The notes under the pieces: generated by a model
Told to the model about the DNA's origin: nothing
What the model saw: only the letters and a program-made list of their open reading frames with translations
Database searches by the model: none
Assembly (NCBI GenBank): GCA_021831785.1
Contig: JAKBMB010000006.1
Coordinates: 1 to 64,000, forward strand
Origin: Deltaproteobacteria bacterium
GTDB taxonomy: Bacteria; Desulfobacterota; Binatia; Binatales; Binataceae
Reading direction: 5' to 3'
DNA: 64,000 nucleotides
Made by a program: the position numbers and the translations under genes
In this document: piece after piece, positions 35,334-43,974 of the stretch
Position numbering within the stretch: position 1 is the stretch's first letter
Layout: each line of letters begins with the position of its first letter

Positions 35334-36362
35334 TTAGCACGCGCGCGCGCGTGGATCGATCCCCGCACGCTCTTCCAGCGCCCGCAAGCGCCGAATCAGC
35401 TCCGGCAGACGCGGCAGTGCGGCAACCATGCGGCGCCATCGGCGAATATCAATCGCTGGGTAACCGGCCACCACCGCGCCGTCGGCGACGTCGTTCGGGA
35501 TGCCGGATTGGGCCGCTACGCGCACGCGGTCGCCGACCTTAAGGTGATCCGCGCACCCGGTCTGGCCGCCGAATTCGCACCAGCGCCCGACCTTCACCGA
35601 GCCGGCCAAGCCGGCTTGAGCAGCAAAGCGCGAATGGTCGCCGACTTCGCAGTTGTGGCCGATATGAACCAGGTTGTCGAGCTTGACCGCGCGCCGGATA
35701 ATCGTCGCCCCCAAGGTGGCGCGATCGATGGCCGCGTTGGCGCCGATCTCGGCGTCATCCTCGATTATCACCTTGCCGACCTGGGGAATTTTTACCAGCG
35801 CGCCGCCTTGTTCGACGAAGCCGAAACCCTCGGAGCCGATTACCGCGCCATTATGAATCGTCACGTGGTGGCCAATCTCGACCCGCTCGCGAATCGAGAC
35901 CTGGCTATGACAGAGGAAGTCATCGCCGATCAGCACTCCGGGATAAATCGTGACCTGCGGATGGATTACCGCGTTGCGGCCGATTTTCACTCCCGCGCCG
36001 ATAACGCAGCAGGCACCGATCGAGGCTCCCTCGCCGATCGCCGCGTCGGGCGCGAGCTGGGCGCTCGGATGAATGCCGCGCGCCGGCAGCTCGAGCGGAA
36101 AGAACAGGCGCACCGCGCGGGCGAAATCAGCGTAGGGGTTCGGACTCACCAGGGCCGCGCAATCGATTTCCCGCGCCAGCTCGGAATCGGCGATCACGCA
36201 ACCGGGGCGCCGGTCAGCCAACGCGCTTAAGTATTTGCGCCCCACAACGAAGGTTATCTGACCCGGCCCGGCGTGGTCGATGGTGGCCGGGCCGGCTATC
36301 TCAAGGCCGCCATCGCCGCGCAGCTCAAGTCCAAGCTTGTCTGCGAGCTCGCTAAGTTTCAT
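35334..36362 (-). CDS. lpxD: UDP-3-O-acylglucosamine N-acyltransferase LpxD
   Basis: Third step of lipid A synthesis: adds the second hydroxyacyl chain from acyl-ACP. 342 residues with an N-terminal uridine-binding domain (MKLSELADKLGLELRGDGG, FVVGRKYLSAL). A left-handed beta-helix of hexapeptide repeats follows (from about residue 100: IHPSAQLAPDAAIGEGASIG, VIHPQVTIYPGVLIG, ATIDRATLGAT-like NAAIDRATLGAT). The catalytic His is in LVHIGHNCEVGD, and the C-terminal helices are present. ATG 36362 was chosen over the 36395 frame start on homology and a GAGGCGAGGC ribosome site. It shows that the cell makes lipopolysaccharide. It is isolated from fabZ-lpxA. Confidence 0.95.
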   Translation of the reverse strand: MKLSELADKLGLELRGDGGLEIAGPATIDHAGPGQITFVVGRKYLSALADRRPGCVIADSELAREIDCAALVSPNPYADFARAVRLFFPLELPARGIHPSAQLAPDAAIGEGASIGACCVIGAGVKIGRNAVIHPQVTIYPGVLIGDDFLCHSQVSIRERVEIGHHVTIHNGAVIGSEGFGFVEQGGALVKIPQVGKVIIEDDAEIGANAAIDRATLGATIIRRAVKLDNLVHIGHNCEVGDHSRFAAQAGLAGSVKVGRWCEFGGQTGCADHLKVGDRVRVAAQSGIPNDVADGAVVAGYPAIDIRRWRRMVAALPRLPELIRRLRALEERAGIDPRARAC

Positions 36363-36482
36363 GCCTCGCCTCAAAAGGGGCTCTTCGCCCGACATTGAAT
36401 CGCCGCCTGATTTCGCTGATACTTAGGCCAATGGCCGCTCCCCCAAAATCTCGGCGGCGGCTGGTTTAATCCAAGAATTGAT

Positions 36483-36902
36483 ATGGAATCCAACTTAAGT
36501 GGCGCGATAGATTTCGACAAGGCCGGCGGGGTGGTGCCGGTCGTCACTCAAGACTTTACCACCGGCCGCCTGCTGATGGTCGCCTACATGAACCGCGAGG
36601 CCTTCGAGGAGACTCTGGCCACCGGCCGCGCCTGCTATTATTCGCGCTCGCGCCGCAAACTGTGGCGCAAGGGCGAGGAGTCGGGTAATTTTCAGGTCGT
36701 GCGCGAGGTCCGGCTCGACTGCGACGCCGACACGCTGCTTTTGCGCGTCGACCAGCGCGGCGACGGCGTGGCTTGCGCCGAGGGCTACGAAAGCTGCTTC
36801 TTTCGCGTTGCGCGCGACGGCCGCTGGCAGACCAACGACGAGCGCCAGGTCGACCCGGCCCGCTACGGGCCCGGTTACGGCCATCAAAAGCCGACTGCCT
36901 AG
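36483..36902 (+). CDS. hisI: Phosphoribosyl-AMP cyclohydrolase
   Basis: Third step of histidine synthesis, opening the adenine ring of PR-AMP. 139 residues, the usual size of a stand-alone HisI without the HisE fusion. It has [53 protein letters not shown] (the family W-x-KGE-[ST]-S-G), the metal-binding [13 protein letters not shown] and [11 protein letters not shown]. It is followed after a 235-bp gap by hisG on the same strand, so the two may be co-regulated although the rest of the his pathway is not here. Confidence 0.95.
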   Translation: MESNLSGAIDFDKAGGVVPVVTQDFTTGRLLMVAYMNREAFEETLATGRACYYSRSRRKLWRKGEESGNFQVVREVRLDCDADTLLLRVDQRGDGVACAEGYESCFFRVARDGRWQTNDERQVDPARYGPGYGHQKPTA

Positions 36903-37137
36903 CGGCTCCGGTGACATCGCAACAGGCGGCCGCGCGTTCTTTAGGCTCTGCGTCCCCCATATTAGTTTCGCTGACCGGATGAATTAACGATTTAAGCGCA
37001 GCAGATCGACGGTGTTGTTACGCGCCAAGCGCGGTCTCGCGCGGCCGTGGCGCGCGCGCCCCTTGCGTGCCGCGAATGGCCGCGCCGGTGACGCGCGAGG
37101 CGCGTCGCAAATTGAAGCGCGACAGGTGCTAAGACCC

Positions 37138-38040
37138 ATGAATAAGCCAGAGCCGGTTTTAAAGTTCGGCATTCCGACCGGAAGCCTGGAGGCGCAAACG
37201 CTCGAGCTGCTGCGCAAGTCCGGATGGCGCATTTCGCTGGACGCTCGCTCGTATATACCGAAAATCGACGATTCGACGCTGACCTGTAGACTGTTGCGGC
37301 CGCAAGAGATGCCGCGCTATATCGCCGACGGATCGCTGGACGCCGGAATTACCGGCCATGACTGGATCGTCGAGAACGACGCCGACGTGGTCGAGGTCGA
37401 GGGCTTTATTTATTCCAAGGTCTCGCTCAAGCCGACGCAATGGGTGGTCGTAGTACCGCAGGACTCGCCGGTCAAGCGGCTCGAGGATTTAGCCGGCAAG
37501 CATATAGCGACCGAGATGGTCAACTTCACCCGCCATATATTTGAGCAGCGCGGAATCGACGTCCACGTCGAGTTTTCCTGGGGCGCAACCGAAGCCAAGG
37601 TCGCCGAGGGGCTGGTCGACGCCGCGGTCGAGGTCACCGAGACCGGCTCCTCGATTCGCGCCAACCGCCTTCGAATCGTGGCCGAGCTTCTCACTTCCAG
37701 TCCCCAGCTTGCGGCGAACAGAGGGGCATGGGCCGACCCCTGGAAGCAGGCCAAGATAAGACAGATCGCTGTGCTCGTGCGGGGCGCGCTCGACGCCGAA
37801 ACCCGGGTAGGAATCAAGATGAACGTTGCGGCGGAAAATCTCGACGGCGTGATCGCTCTCCTGCCCTCGATAACCGCCCCGACCATCTCAAAGCTTTACC
37901 CAAGCGCGGCGCTGAAGGGAAAAGAATGGCTGGCAGTCGAAACCGTGATCAGCGAGCAGGTCGTGCGCGAGCTTTTCCCCAAGCTGCTCGAGGCCGGAGC
38001 CATCGGCATTATCGAATACCCGCTCAACAAGATCATCTGA
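37138..38040 (+). CDS. hisG: ATP phosphoribosyltransferase, long form
   Basis: First and feedback-regulated step of histidine synthesis. 300 residues, the long HisG form with its own C-terminal ACT-like regulatory domain, so no HisZ partner is needed. Blocks are KFGIPTGSLEAQTLELLRKS, AGITGHDWIVENDADVVEV, KHIATEMVNFTRHIFEQRG, the signature EGLVDAAVEVTETGSSIRAN, and the regulatory end WLAVETVISEQVVRELFPKL. ATG 37138 was chosen because the upstream frame is low-complexity and unlike the family. Confidence 0.95.
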   Translation: MNKPEPVLKFGIPTGSLEAQTLELLRKSGWRISLDARSYIPKIDDSTLTCRLLRPQEMPRYIADGSLDAGITGHDWIVENDADVVEVEGFIYSKVSLKPTQWVVVVPQDSPVKRLEDLAGKHIATEMVNFTRHIFEQRGIDVHVEFSWGATEAKVAEGLVDAAVEVTETGSSIRANRLRIVAELLTSSPQLAANRGAWADPWKQAKIRQIAVLVRGALDAETRVGIKMNVAAENLDGVIALLPSITAPTISKLYPSAALKGKEWLAVETVISEQVVRELFPKLLEAGAIGIIEYPLNKII

Positions 38041-38712
38041 CGCCATCCGGCCCGCTGCCCTGGCGATGCTCAAGCCGCGACAGCGTGGCGCGCGCAGCGC
38101 AGGCACGTTGTCAGCCGGGGCGTCAGGTCTCTCTCTCGAAGCCCGGCCACGAGAGCCTCGCACAGCGGTTAGCCCTGAAGCGAAATAAATCTTAGTAGGG
38201 CGGGCCGCGGTGCCCGCCCGTGCTCCGCGCGGGCAGGGCCGCCCGCGCCACCGAGGCCCGCGGACCGGGCAACGTCCAACGCACCAAAAACCCGCAAGCC
38301 GGTCCTCTGTCTTTCGGCTATGGCACCGGCATAGGGCGCGGACTTCCGAGTCTTCATCGATGAAGTTATTTTCGCTTCAGGGTCAGCTCCCCGCTTCACA
38401 TGACTAATCTGGAGGGCTCTGACAGCCCGTAAATTCCGGCGAAGACAAAAAGGACATTGGGTTGAGAGACCAACGGCCTATCGCGCCCAAGTCCTACTTC
38501 ATACCGGGCAGACGAGTCTAAGATACCTGTAAGAGACAAGGGTGCAGGATCGTTCGCCGCGCCGCAGCGTTCCTTATTTTCCCGGCTGCCTTTTTCCGAA
38601 TGTGGCTCGCGCGGGCAATCCCGGATGCCTGTCCCTTTCGGCAGATATGCCGCCCTCGAAAAGTTGTGGTATAAACCATTCGTAAACCACTCGGACCTCT
38701 GGGGAAGTCACG
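38041..38712. repeat. Intergenic gap with palindromic repeat and operator-like sites
   Basis: 672 bp. Positions 38194-38252 (AGTAGGGCGGGCCGCGGTGC then GGCAGGGCCGCCCG) are a diverged copy of the palindromic element at 45256-45354. Just before the Cas12-like gene, 38667-38690 shows two direct TAAACCA copies and an enclosing GTGGT/ACCAC inverted repeat. No array of CRISPR repeats, tracrRNA-like anti-repeat or gene was found. Confidence 0.5.
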
Positions 38713-39261
38713 ATGTCGGTGCGCGCCATTCAGGCTCGGATCCAATGCGACCGCAGCTTGCCGGATCATCTTTGGCGCACGCATCGCGTGTTCAACGAAC
38801 GGCTTCCGCGGATTCTTTCCTTCCTTTTTAAGATGCGGCGGGGGGAATGCGGGCGTTCGAACGAAGAGCGCGGCCTCTATCAAGAGATCGCCCGATTTAT
38901 CCTGGCCCGCAACTCCAAAGATGCGCCGTATCTCCTGAACAGCGTGAGCATAAAGGACTGGACGCCGAACACCGCCAAAAAGATGAAGGCAAAGACCGCC
39001 GGCTCGAACGGCGGCCAAATCGAGCTTTCAGGCGCCGATCGGGCCGACAGAGCCGCAAAGCTTTCCAAGCACGGAGCATTGCTTTACGACAAGGCCGAAG
39101 TGTTGGGCGACCTCCCCGACAGTCTGCGGCAAATGGTAGTGCGCGAATGTGCTGCGATCATAAGGGGTCATGACGAACTGGTTGAGAACTGGAACGAGGA
39201 CCACGCGAAGTGGGTAGGCAGGAAACAGGATTGGGAAAACAATGGAGGGCGCAGCGCCTGA
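38713..39261 (+). CDS. Orphan N-terminal fragment of a Cas12b-like type V CRISPR effector
   Basis: 182 residues. The start AIQARIQCDRSLPDHLWRTH, then FNERLPRILSFLFKMRRGEC, DAPYLLNSVSIKDWTPNTAK, KAEVLGDLPDSLRQMVVREC and NWNEDHAKWVGRKQDWEN, match from memory the N-terminal wedge/recognition part of Cas12b (C2c1)-like effectors of about 1000 residues. The frame ends after NNGGRSA. The following DNA shows no continuation in any frame, and the RuvC motifs and zinc finger are absent. No cas1, cas2 or repeat array is in the window. The start ATG 38713 has GGGGAA upstream. It is either a truncated relic or a retained stand-alone nucleic-acid-binding piece. The identification rests on pattern memory, not on a search. 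Confidence 0.65.
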   Translation: MSVRAIQARIQCDRSLPDHLWRTHRVFNERLPRILSFLFKMRRGECGRSNEERGLYQEIARFILARNSKDAPYLLNSVSIKDWTPNTAKKMKAKTAGSNGGQIELSGADRADRAAKLSKHGALLYDKAEVLGDLPDSLRQMVVRECAAIIRGHDELVENWNEDHAKWVGRKQDWENNGGRSA

Positions 39262-39349
39262 CGAACTTCCCATCGATGGACACCCGAGCAGGCCGGAGGA
39301 TTTGGTCGCTTACGAAGTTTCATTCAAGCGCGTAATTTCGGCGGGTGAC

Positions 39350-39589
39350 TCAGGGCGCGGCGTCTTCGAACAGCTCGAAAAAGGCCTCGACGCTTTGCAG
39401 CAACTGACGGCGGATTTGCTCCTGGCTGCCCTCGATGACATGCATCGTCACGCGCTTGTTGGTTCCGCGAGCGACCTTGACCAAGGCGTCCTCGACCTCC
39501 AGGACATTGTCCGAGTCAACCAGACGCATTCCGTAAATCAGAGTGAGCTTGGGCGCGCCGCCCTTGACCAGTTTGAGCTTCTCATCCAT
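39350..39589 (-). CDS. Small conserved-looking protein of unknown function
   Basis: 79 residues (MDEKLKLVKGGAPKLTLIYG, then MRLVDSDNVLEVEDALVKVA and VTMHVIEGSQEQIRRQLLQS). It has a mixed alpha/beta composition, no signal peptide and no membrane helix. ACTGAGG lies just before the ATG. The antisense frame is longer but less protein-like. I do not recognise a family. It is convergent with the Cas12-like fragment, 88 bp away, with no evidence of a link. Confidence 0.5.
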   Translation of the reverse strand: MDEKLKLVKGGAPKLTLIYGMRLVDSDNVLEVEDALVKVARGTNKRVTMHVIEGSQEQIRRQLLQSVEAFFELFEDAAP

Positions 39590-39936
39590 CCTCAGTTCTC
39601 TCCATGTTGACTTGACGAATCCGCCGCCGCCCGGCCGGACCGCTTAAGCCGCCCGGCTGAATCTCCGGCCAGCGAGCCGGCCACCGGGCGTTACGTCGGG
39701 CGAGCTTTTCGGCGCGCACCGATCTCTGCGCTGAGCCAGACGGCAAATTTACGATGCGCGGGCTAAACCGCGCGTATCGTGCCGTGCGGCCCGCGGCAAG
39801 CCGTTGCAACATCTAAAGGCACATCCCGCCGTGCGCGGCGGTAGCCCACGGGCGTCCTGCACCGACCGCTCGCGTGGGAGTGTGACAGAGATAAGCCTAG
39901 CCCGCGAACAAGGCCTAGGCAGTCGACTGAGGCGCG
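39590..39936. other. Intergenic gap, nothing recognised
   Basis: 347 bp between two minus-strand genes. It is GC-rich with short partial inverted repeats (GCCCGGCC, GCCGCCCGGC) around 39628-39690. No gene, promoter or terminator could be supported. Confidence 0.35.
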
Positions 39937-40293
39937 CTACTTCGTTTGCTGCAACTCCTTTCCGTGCGCAATCAGCGCCTCGCCCATCGTGCGCATCATC
40001 TCGCCATGCAGCTCCATCATGCGGCCCTTGAGCTTCGGGTCGTGCTGCATCATTTGCATCATTTCCTTATGCATCCCATGCATGCACCCCATTGGCATGC
40101 CTCCCATACCGCCCATGCCCATCCGCATCCCACCCCCACCCATCATGCCGCCGCTGCCCGGCATGCCCATGGATTTCTGTGGGTTTTCGCCGGCACCTTC
40201 GGATGCCGGCTGGGCGACGGCGATCGCCACCATTAAGGCCGGCGCTACGGCTGAACCGACCAGTATGGCAAGTAAACGTCTTGGCATTTTCAT
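39937..40293 (-). CDS. Small exported Met/Gly/His-rich protein, possible metal binder
   Basis: 118 residues. A signal peptide (RRLLAILVGSAVAPALMVAI, cut after AVA) is followed by a methionine/glycine repeat (about residues 40-75: SMGMPGSGGMMGGGGMRMGM, GGMPMGCMHGMHKEMMQMMQ). A helix follows (DPKLKGRMMELHGEMMRTMG, ending HGKELQQ). Met- and His-rich periplasmic segments often bind copper or silver; this is inference from composition. No copper pump or regulator is adjacent. An alternative start is Met3. Confidence 0.65.
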   Translation of the reverse strand: MKMPRRLLAILVGSAVAPALMVAIAVAQPASEGAGENPQKSMGMPGSGGMMGGGGMRMGMGGMGGMPMGCMHGMHKEMMQMMQHDPKLKGRMMELHGEMMRTMGEALIAHGKELQQTK

Positions 40294-40740
40294 GGCTAAT
40301 CCCCTCCTTATCGTGGAATGACGAACCGCTTAAGCCCGGCTACCTTCTGCCGCGCGCAGCCTCGGCGGCGACCAGCGCCGGCTTGGCCGGGGCGCGCGTC
40401 GTACGCACCGATGCGTCGCAAGGCCTAAGGCAAAATCTCCATTCTCATCACAGCGACTAGGATAATTATACGGCAAATTTGCCCTGGCGAAACGCCTTGG
40501 GCGCGGTCCTTCTCGCAGCGGTCTTGGCCGCTCGTCGAGGTCTCGCCGCGCGGCGCGAAACTCGCGCGCCGGCGTCTTCGCGGCCGCTCGGCGAACGCGC
40601 GCCGCGGCCACTTGTGTAAGCGACGCAATGAGGTCAAGCTTTAAGTTTAAGCGCGGATTGGGTGCACTTGTGTCAGTACGAATGATTAGGCTCGCCTCGG
40701 TGAACGCCTGGGGCAAGCAGCGCTTTAGGGAAACAGCATA
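40294..40740. other. Intergenic region before the gsp operon
   Basis: 447 bp of divergent space between the Met-rich protein gene and gspE, so it should hold the operon promoter. A basic Arg/Ala-rich open frame on the minus strand (40425-40716) has no start signal and is probably a composition artefact. No convincing -10/-35 or terminator was identified. Confidence 0.35.
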
Positions 40741-42459
40741 GTGGCGACGGCACGTAAGAGCGTTGAGGATATCCTTCTAGACCACTCCTGGGTCTCCCCA
40801 GGCGACCTCGAGAAGGCCGAAGGGTTAAGGAAGCCCGGCCAGGAACTCGGCCAGGTCTTAGTTGAGATCGGCGCGCTTGAGCCGCAGCGGCTCGCGCATG
40901 CGCTCGCCCAGCAATATCGGCTGCCGTTTATGGCTTATCTGGACGAGCACACGATCGACCTCACGCTAGTGGCTAAAGTGCCGATCAATTACGCCAAGAA
41001 AAACCGGCTGCTGCCGCTGTACAACGACGGCTCGGCGGTTACTCTTGCCGTCGCCGACCCGTCTAATTTCGAGCCCTTCGATGACCTGCGCGTGCTTTTC
41101 GGCCTGGAGATCGACCCCGTGGTCTCACCGCCGGAGGTGATCGCGGAAGCCATCAACCGCTGCTACGACCGCACGCAAAGCAATGCCCAGGACCTGATGA
41201 TCGACCTCGACCAGCAGGGCTTCGAGCAGGTCGCAAGCGAACTGGCCAACGAGCCGCGCGACCTGCTGGAGTCCGAAGAAGCGGCGCCGGTGATCAAGTT
41301 CGTCAATAGCTTGCTTGCCCAGGCCGCCAAGGACAGTGCCAGCGACATCCATATCGAGGCGTTCGAGCGCAAGCTCGTGGTCCGTTTCCGGGTCGATGGG
41401 ATGCTTTACGACGTGGTCTCGCCGCCCAAGCGTTTTCAGGCCGCGATCGCCTCGCGGATCAAGATCATGGCGGGCCTCAACATCGCGGAAAAACGTCTGC
41501 CTCAGGACGGCCGGATTCGCTTTCGCTTGGCCGGGCGCGATATCGACGTGCGCGTCTCGAGTCTGCCCACCGCCTTCGGCGAGCGCATCGTGTTGCGTTT
41601 GCTCGATCGCGCGCAAACGCTGGTGGAGCTCAACCTTGACCGGCTCGGCTATGCCGGAGAGGTCCTCGAACGCCTCGACCGTCTAATCCGCCAAGCCCAC
41701 GGCATCATCCTCGTCACCGGGCCGACCGGCTCGGGCAAAACGACCACGCTTTACGCAAGCCTAAGCCGGATCAATTCCCCGGAAAAAAACATCATCACGA
41801 TTGAGGACCCGATTGAGTACCAGTTGGCGGGGATCGGTCAGATGCAGGTCAGCCCTAAAATCAATTTGACGTTCGCCAACGGGCTGCGTTCGATTTTGCG
41901 CCAAGACCCGGACGTGATTATGGTCGGTGAGATTCGCGACGGCGAGACCGCCGACATCGCCATCCATGCTTCGCTTACCGGCCACCTGGTTTTCTCGACG
42001 CTGCATACCAACGATTCGTTCGGCGCGCTCACCCGGCTGGTAGACATGGGAGTTGAGCCGTTTCTGGTGTCTTCTTCGGTATTGGCGGTGATCGCGCAGC
42101 GCCTGGTGCGCCTGGTGTGTCCCGCGTGCCGCGAACCGTATACGCCGAACGAGGCGCAACTCAAGCGGATGGAGGTGTCGGACGTTCAGCTCACCGGCCC
42201 GCTCTACAAGGCGCGCTCCGGCGGGTGCGCACAGTGCCGCCATACGGGCTATCGGGGGCGAAGCGTGATATATGAAGTGATGGTCATGAACGACGAGATC
42301 CGGTCGCTGGTGATGCGAAACACCGATGCCAGTGCTATCCGGCGGGCCTGTGTCGAGCGCGGGATGAGGCTCTTAAGACAACATGGGGCAGAGCGAATCC
42401 TGGCCGGCGACACCACCCTCGAGGAGCTGATGCGCGTGACCCAGGAAGAGGCTGTCTAA
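40741..42459 (+). CDS. gspE: Type II secretion ATPase GspE
   Basis: Cytoplasmic hexameric ATPase that powers pseudopilus assembly. 572 residues beginning with GTG (AGGG about 10 nt upstream). The N-terminal GspE domain (about 1-150) is followed by the ATPase core with Walker A GPTGSGKTTTLY, an Asp box (TIEDPIEYQL), Walker B with LRQDPDVIMVGEIRD, the His box LTGHLVFSTLHTN, and a C-terminal tetracysteine zinc loop (CPAC with CAQC). It is the first gene of gspE-F-G-H-I-J-K-L-M-N. PilB is an alternative name, but the pseudopilin and GspL/M/N context supports GspE. Confidence 0.95.
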   Translation: MATARKSVEDILLDHSWVSPGDLEKAEGLRKPGQELGQVLVEIGALEPQRLAHALAQQYRLPFMAYLDEHTIDLTLVAKVPINYAKKNRLLPLYNDGSAVTLAVADPSNFEPFDDLRVLFGLEIDPVVSPPEVIAEAINRCYDRTQSNAQDLMIDLDQQGFEQVASELANEPRDLLESEEAAPVIKFVNSLLAQAAKDSASDIHIEAFERKLVVRFRVDGMLYDVVSPPKRFQAAIASRIKIMAGLNIAEKRLPQDGRIRFRLAGRDIDVRVSSLPTAFGERIVLRLLDRAQTLVELNLDRLGYAGEVLERLDRLIRQAHGIILVTGPTGSGKTTTLYASLSRINSPEKNIITIEDPIEYQLAGIGQMQVSPKINLTFANGLRSILRQDPDVIMVGEIRDGETADIAIHASLTGHLVFSTLHTNDSFGALTRLVDMGVEPFLVSSSVLAVIAQRLVRLVCPACREPYTPNEAQLKRMEVSDVQLTGPLYKARSGGCAQCRHTGYRGRSVIYEVMVMNDEIRSLVMRNTDASAIRRACVERGMRLLRQHGAERILAGDTTLEELMRVTQEEAV

Positions 42460-42736
42460 AGCGCGGCTGAGACCTGCTTGCCGCTGGAAACTGGCAGCTC
42501 GCGCGACGGCCGGGATACCGCCGCGGACGATCTCTCGCCGCGCGATTTGGCGGGCCCAAGCTAATCGGGTATCTTTTGGAGAGGCGGACAAACTTAGCTG
42601 GCGCGTGGACTCAAGCGCGTCGCGCTGTTGGGCTTTCATCGCTCGGTTTTGCTATGCCTGTGCGGCCGACAAGCGAGCGCTTAGCGCGCGCGGCCAGATT
42701 TCTTTAGTCTTAGCAGCCGCCGGGTTCGGGTAAGCG
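42460..42736. other. Unusually long spacer between gspE and gspF
   Basis: 277 bp in an otherwise compact operon. No gene or clear hairpin-plus-T-run was found. Small frames here lack ribosome sites. Confidence 0.35.
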
Positions 42737-43957
42737 ATGCCGGTCTTCGCGTATCGAGGCTTATCGGCCGCTGGGCGCGCGGTGGGTGGCGTAATCGACG
42801 CCGACAGCGCCCGCAGTGCCCGCGGCAAGCTGCGCGAACAGGGCATCTTTCCCACCGACCTGAACCAGTCCGCAGCCGCGCCGGCCACGCGCGTCGCTTC
42901 GGTGCGCCGTTTCTTACGCCGGCGCGTGCCGGCGGCCGAGCTAGCGCTCGTTACGCGCCAACTGGCGACGCTGCTCGGCGCCGGTCTGCCGCTGGTCGAC
43001 GCGCTAGGCACGCTGGCCGACCAAATTCACCGCCCGATGCTCAGGGCGATATTCTCGCAGGTCCGCGAGCGCGTGCGCGAGGGCGCCGCCCTGGCCGATG
43101 CGCTGGCGATGCACGGCCATGTTTTTTCCAGCCTTTACGTCAATATGGTGCGCGCGGGCGAGACCGCCGGCGCGCTCGAGGTGGTCCTCGGGCGGCTGGC
43201 CGACTACAGCGAGAGCCAGGCCGAATTCGTCAACAAGGTGCGCGGCGCTTTGACCTATCCGATAATAATGCTGATCGTAGCCGCCGGCATCGTGACCTTT
43301 CTCATGGCCTACGTCGTGCCGCAGATAACCGGCGTTTTCGCGCAGACCGCGCAGGCTCTGCCCGCGAGCACCCAGGCGCTGCTCTGGATCTCGAACACGA
43401 TGTCGGAGTACTGGCTGCTGCTGGTGGCCGCGGCAGTCGGCCTGCCGGTCGCGTTTGCAGCCGCGCTGCGCACTGCTACCGGTCGCGAGATTTACGACCG
43501 TTGGCTTTTGCGCGCGCCTTATATCGGCCCGATGGTGATCAAGGTAGTCTCGGCGCGTATGGCCCGCACGCTCGCTACGCTGCTCTCCAGCGGCGTGCAG
43601 CTCCTCACCGCGCTCGATGCGGTGAAGCTGCTGGTCGCCAACCGCACGCTTGCCCGCGAAATCGAAAACACCCGCGACGGCATCCGCGAAGGCCATGGTA
43701 TGGCCAACACGCTGGGCCGCTCGGGATTATTTCCGCCGTTGCTTATCGAAATGATCCGCGTGGGCGAGCGCTCCGGCGAGCTCGAACCGATGCTGGAGCG
43801 CGCGGCCGACGCTTACGAGCGCGAGGTCGCCAGCTCGCTGGCGCAAATGACAACGTTTCTGGAGCCCATGATGACGGTGCTGATGGCTGGCATAATTGTT
43901 TTTATGATTCTTGCCGTGCTGACGCCGATCTTTCAGCTCAACCAGCTCGCGCAATAA
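42737..43957 (+). CDS. gspF: Type II secretion inner-membrane platform protein GspF
   Basis: 406 residues. MPVFAYRGLSAAGRAVGGVI is the canonical start. Two repeated T2SSF domains follow (about residues 70-195 and 270-395), each with the family pattern LATLLGAGLPLVDALGTLAD or ARTLATLLSSGVQLLTALDA. Membrane helices lie near 170-190 (LTYPIIMLIVAAGIVTFLMA), 220-240 and 375-395 (MMTVLMAGIIVFMILAVLTP). It recruits GspE to the membrane and contacts GspL. It is separated from gspG by 17 bp. Confidence 0.95.
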   Translation: MPVFAYRGLSAAGRAVGGVIDADSARSARGKLREQGIFPTDLNQSAAAPATRVASVRRFLRRRVPAAELALVTRQLATLLGAGLPLVDALGTLADQIHRPMLRAIFSQVRERVREGAALADALAMHGHVFSSLYVNMVRAGETAGALEVVLGRLADYSESQAEFVNKVRGALTYPIIMLIVAAGIVTFLMAYVVPQITGVFAQTAQALPASTQALLWISNTMSEYWLLLVAAAVGLPVAFAAALRTATGREIYDRWLLRAPYIGPMVIKVVSARMARTLATLLSSGVQLLTALDAVKLLVANRTLAREIENTRDGIREGHGMANTLGRSGLFPPLLIEMIRVGERSGELEPMLERAADAYEREVASSLAQMTTFLEPMMTVLMAGIIVFMILAVLTPIFQLNQLAQ

Positions 43958-43974
43958 GAACGGAGAGAAATCCG

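Noticed and set aside
35508-36230. Plus-strand frame of 240 codons over lpxD
   Set aside because: Mirrors the hexapeptide repeats of lpxD; not an independent protein.
38041-38712. CRISPR array beside the Cas12-like fragment
   Set aside because: No direct repeat of 25-40 bp recurs at regular spacing; only one palindromic element and a short operator-like repeat were found.
40330-40716. Basic Arg/Ala-rich protein before gspE
   Set aside because: No ribosome site or start context; two overlapping frames look equally basic, as expected from GC-rich noncoding DNA.
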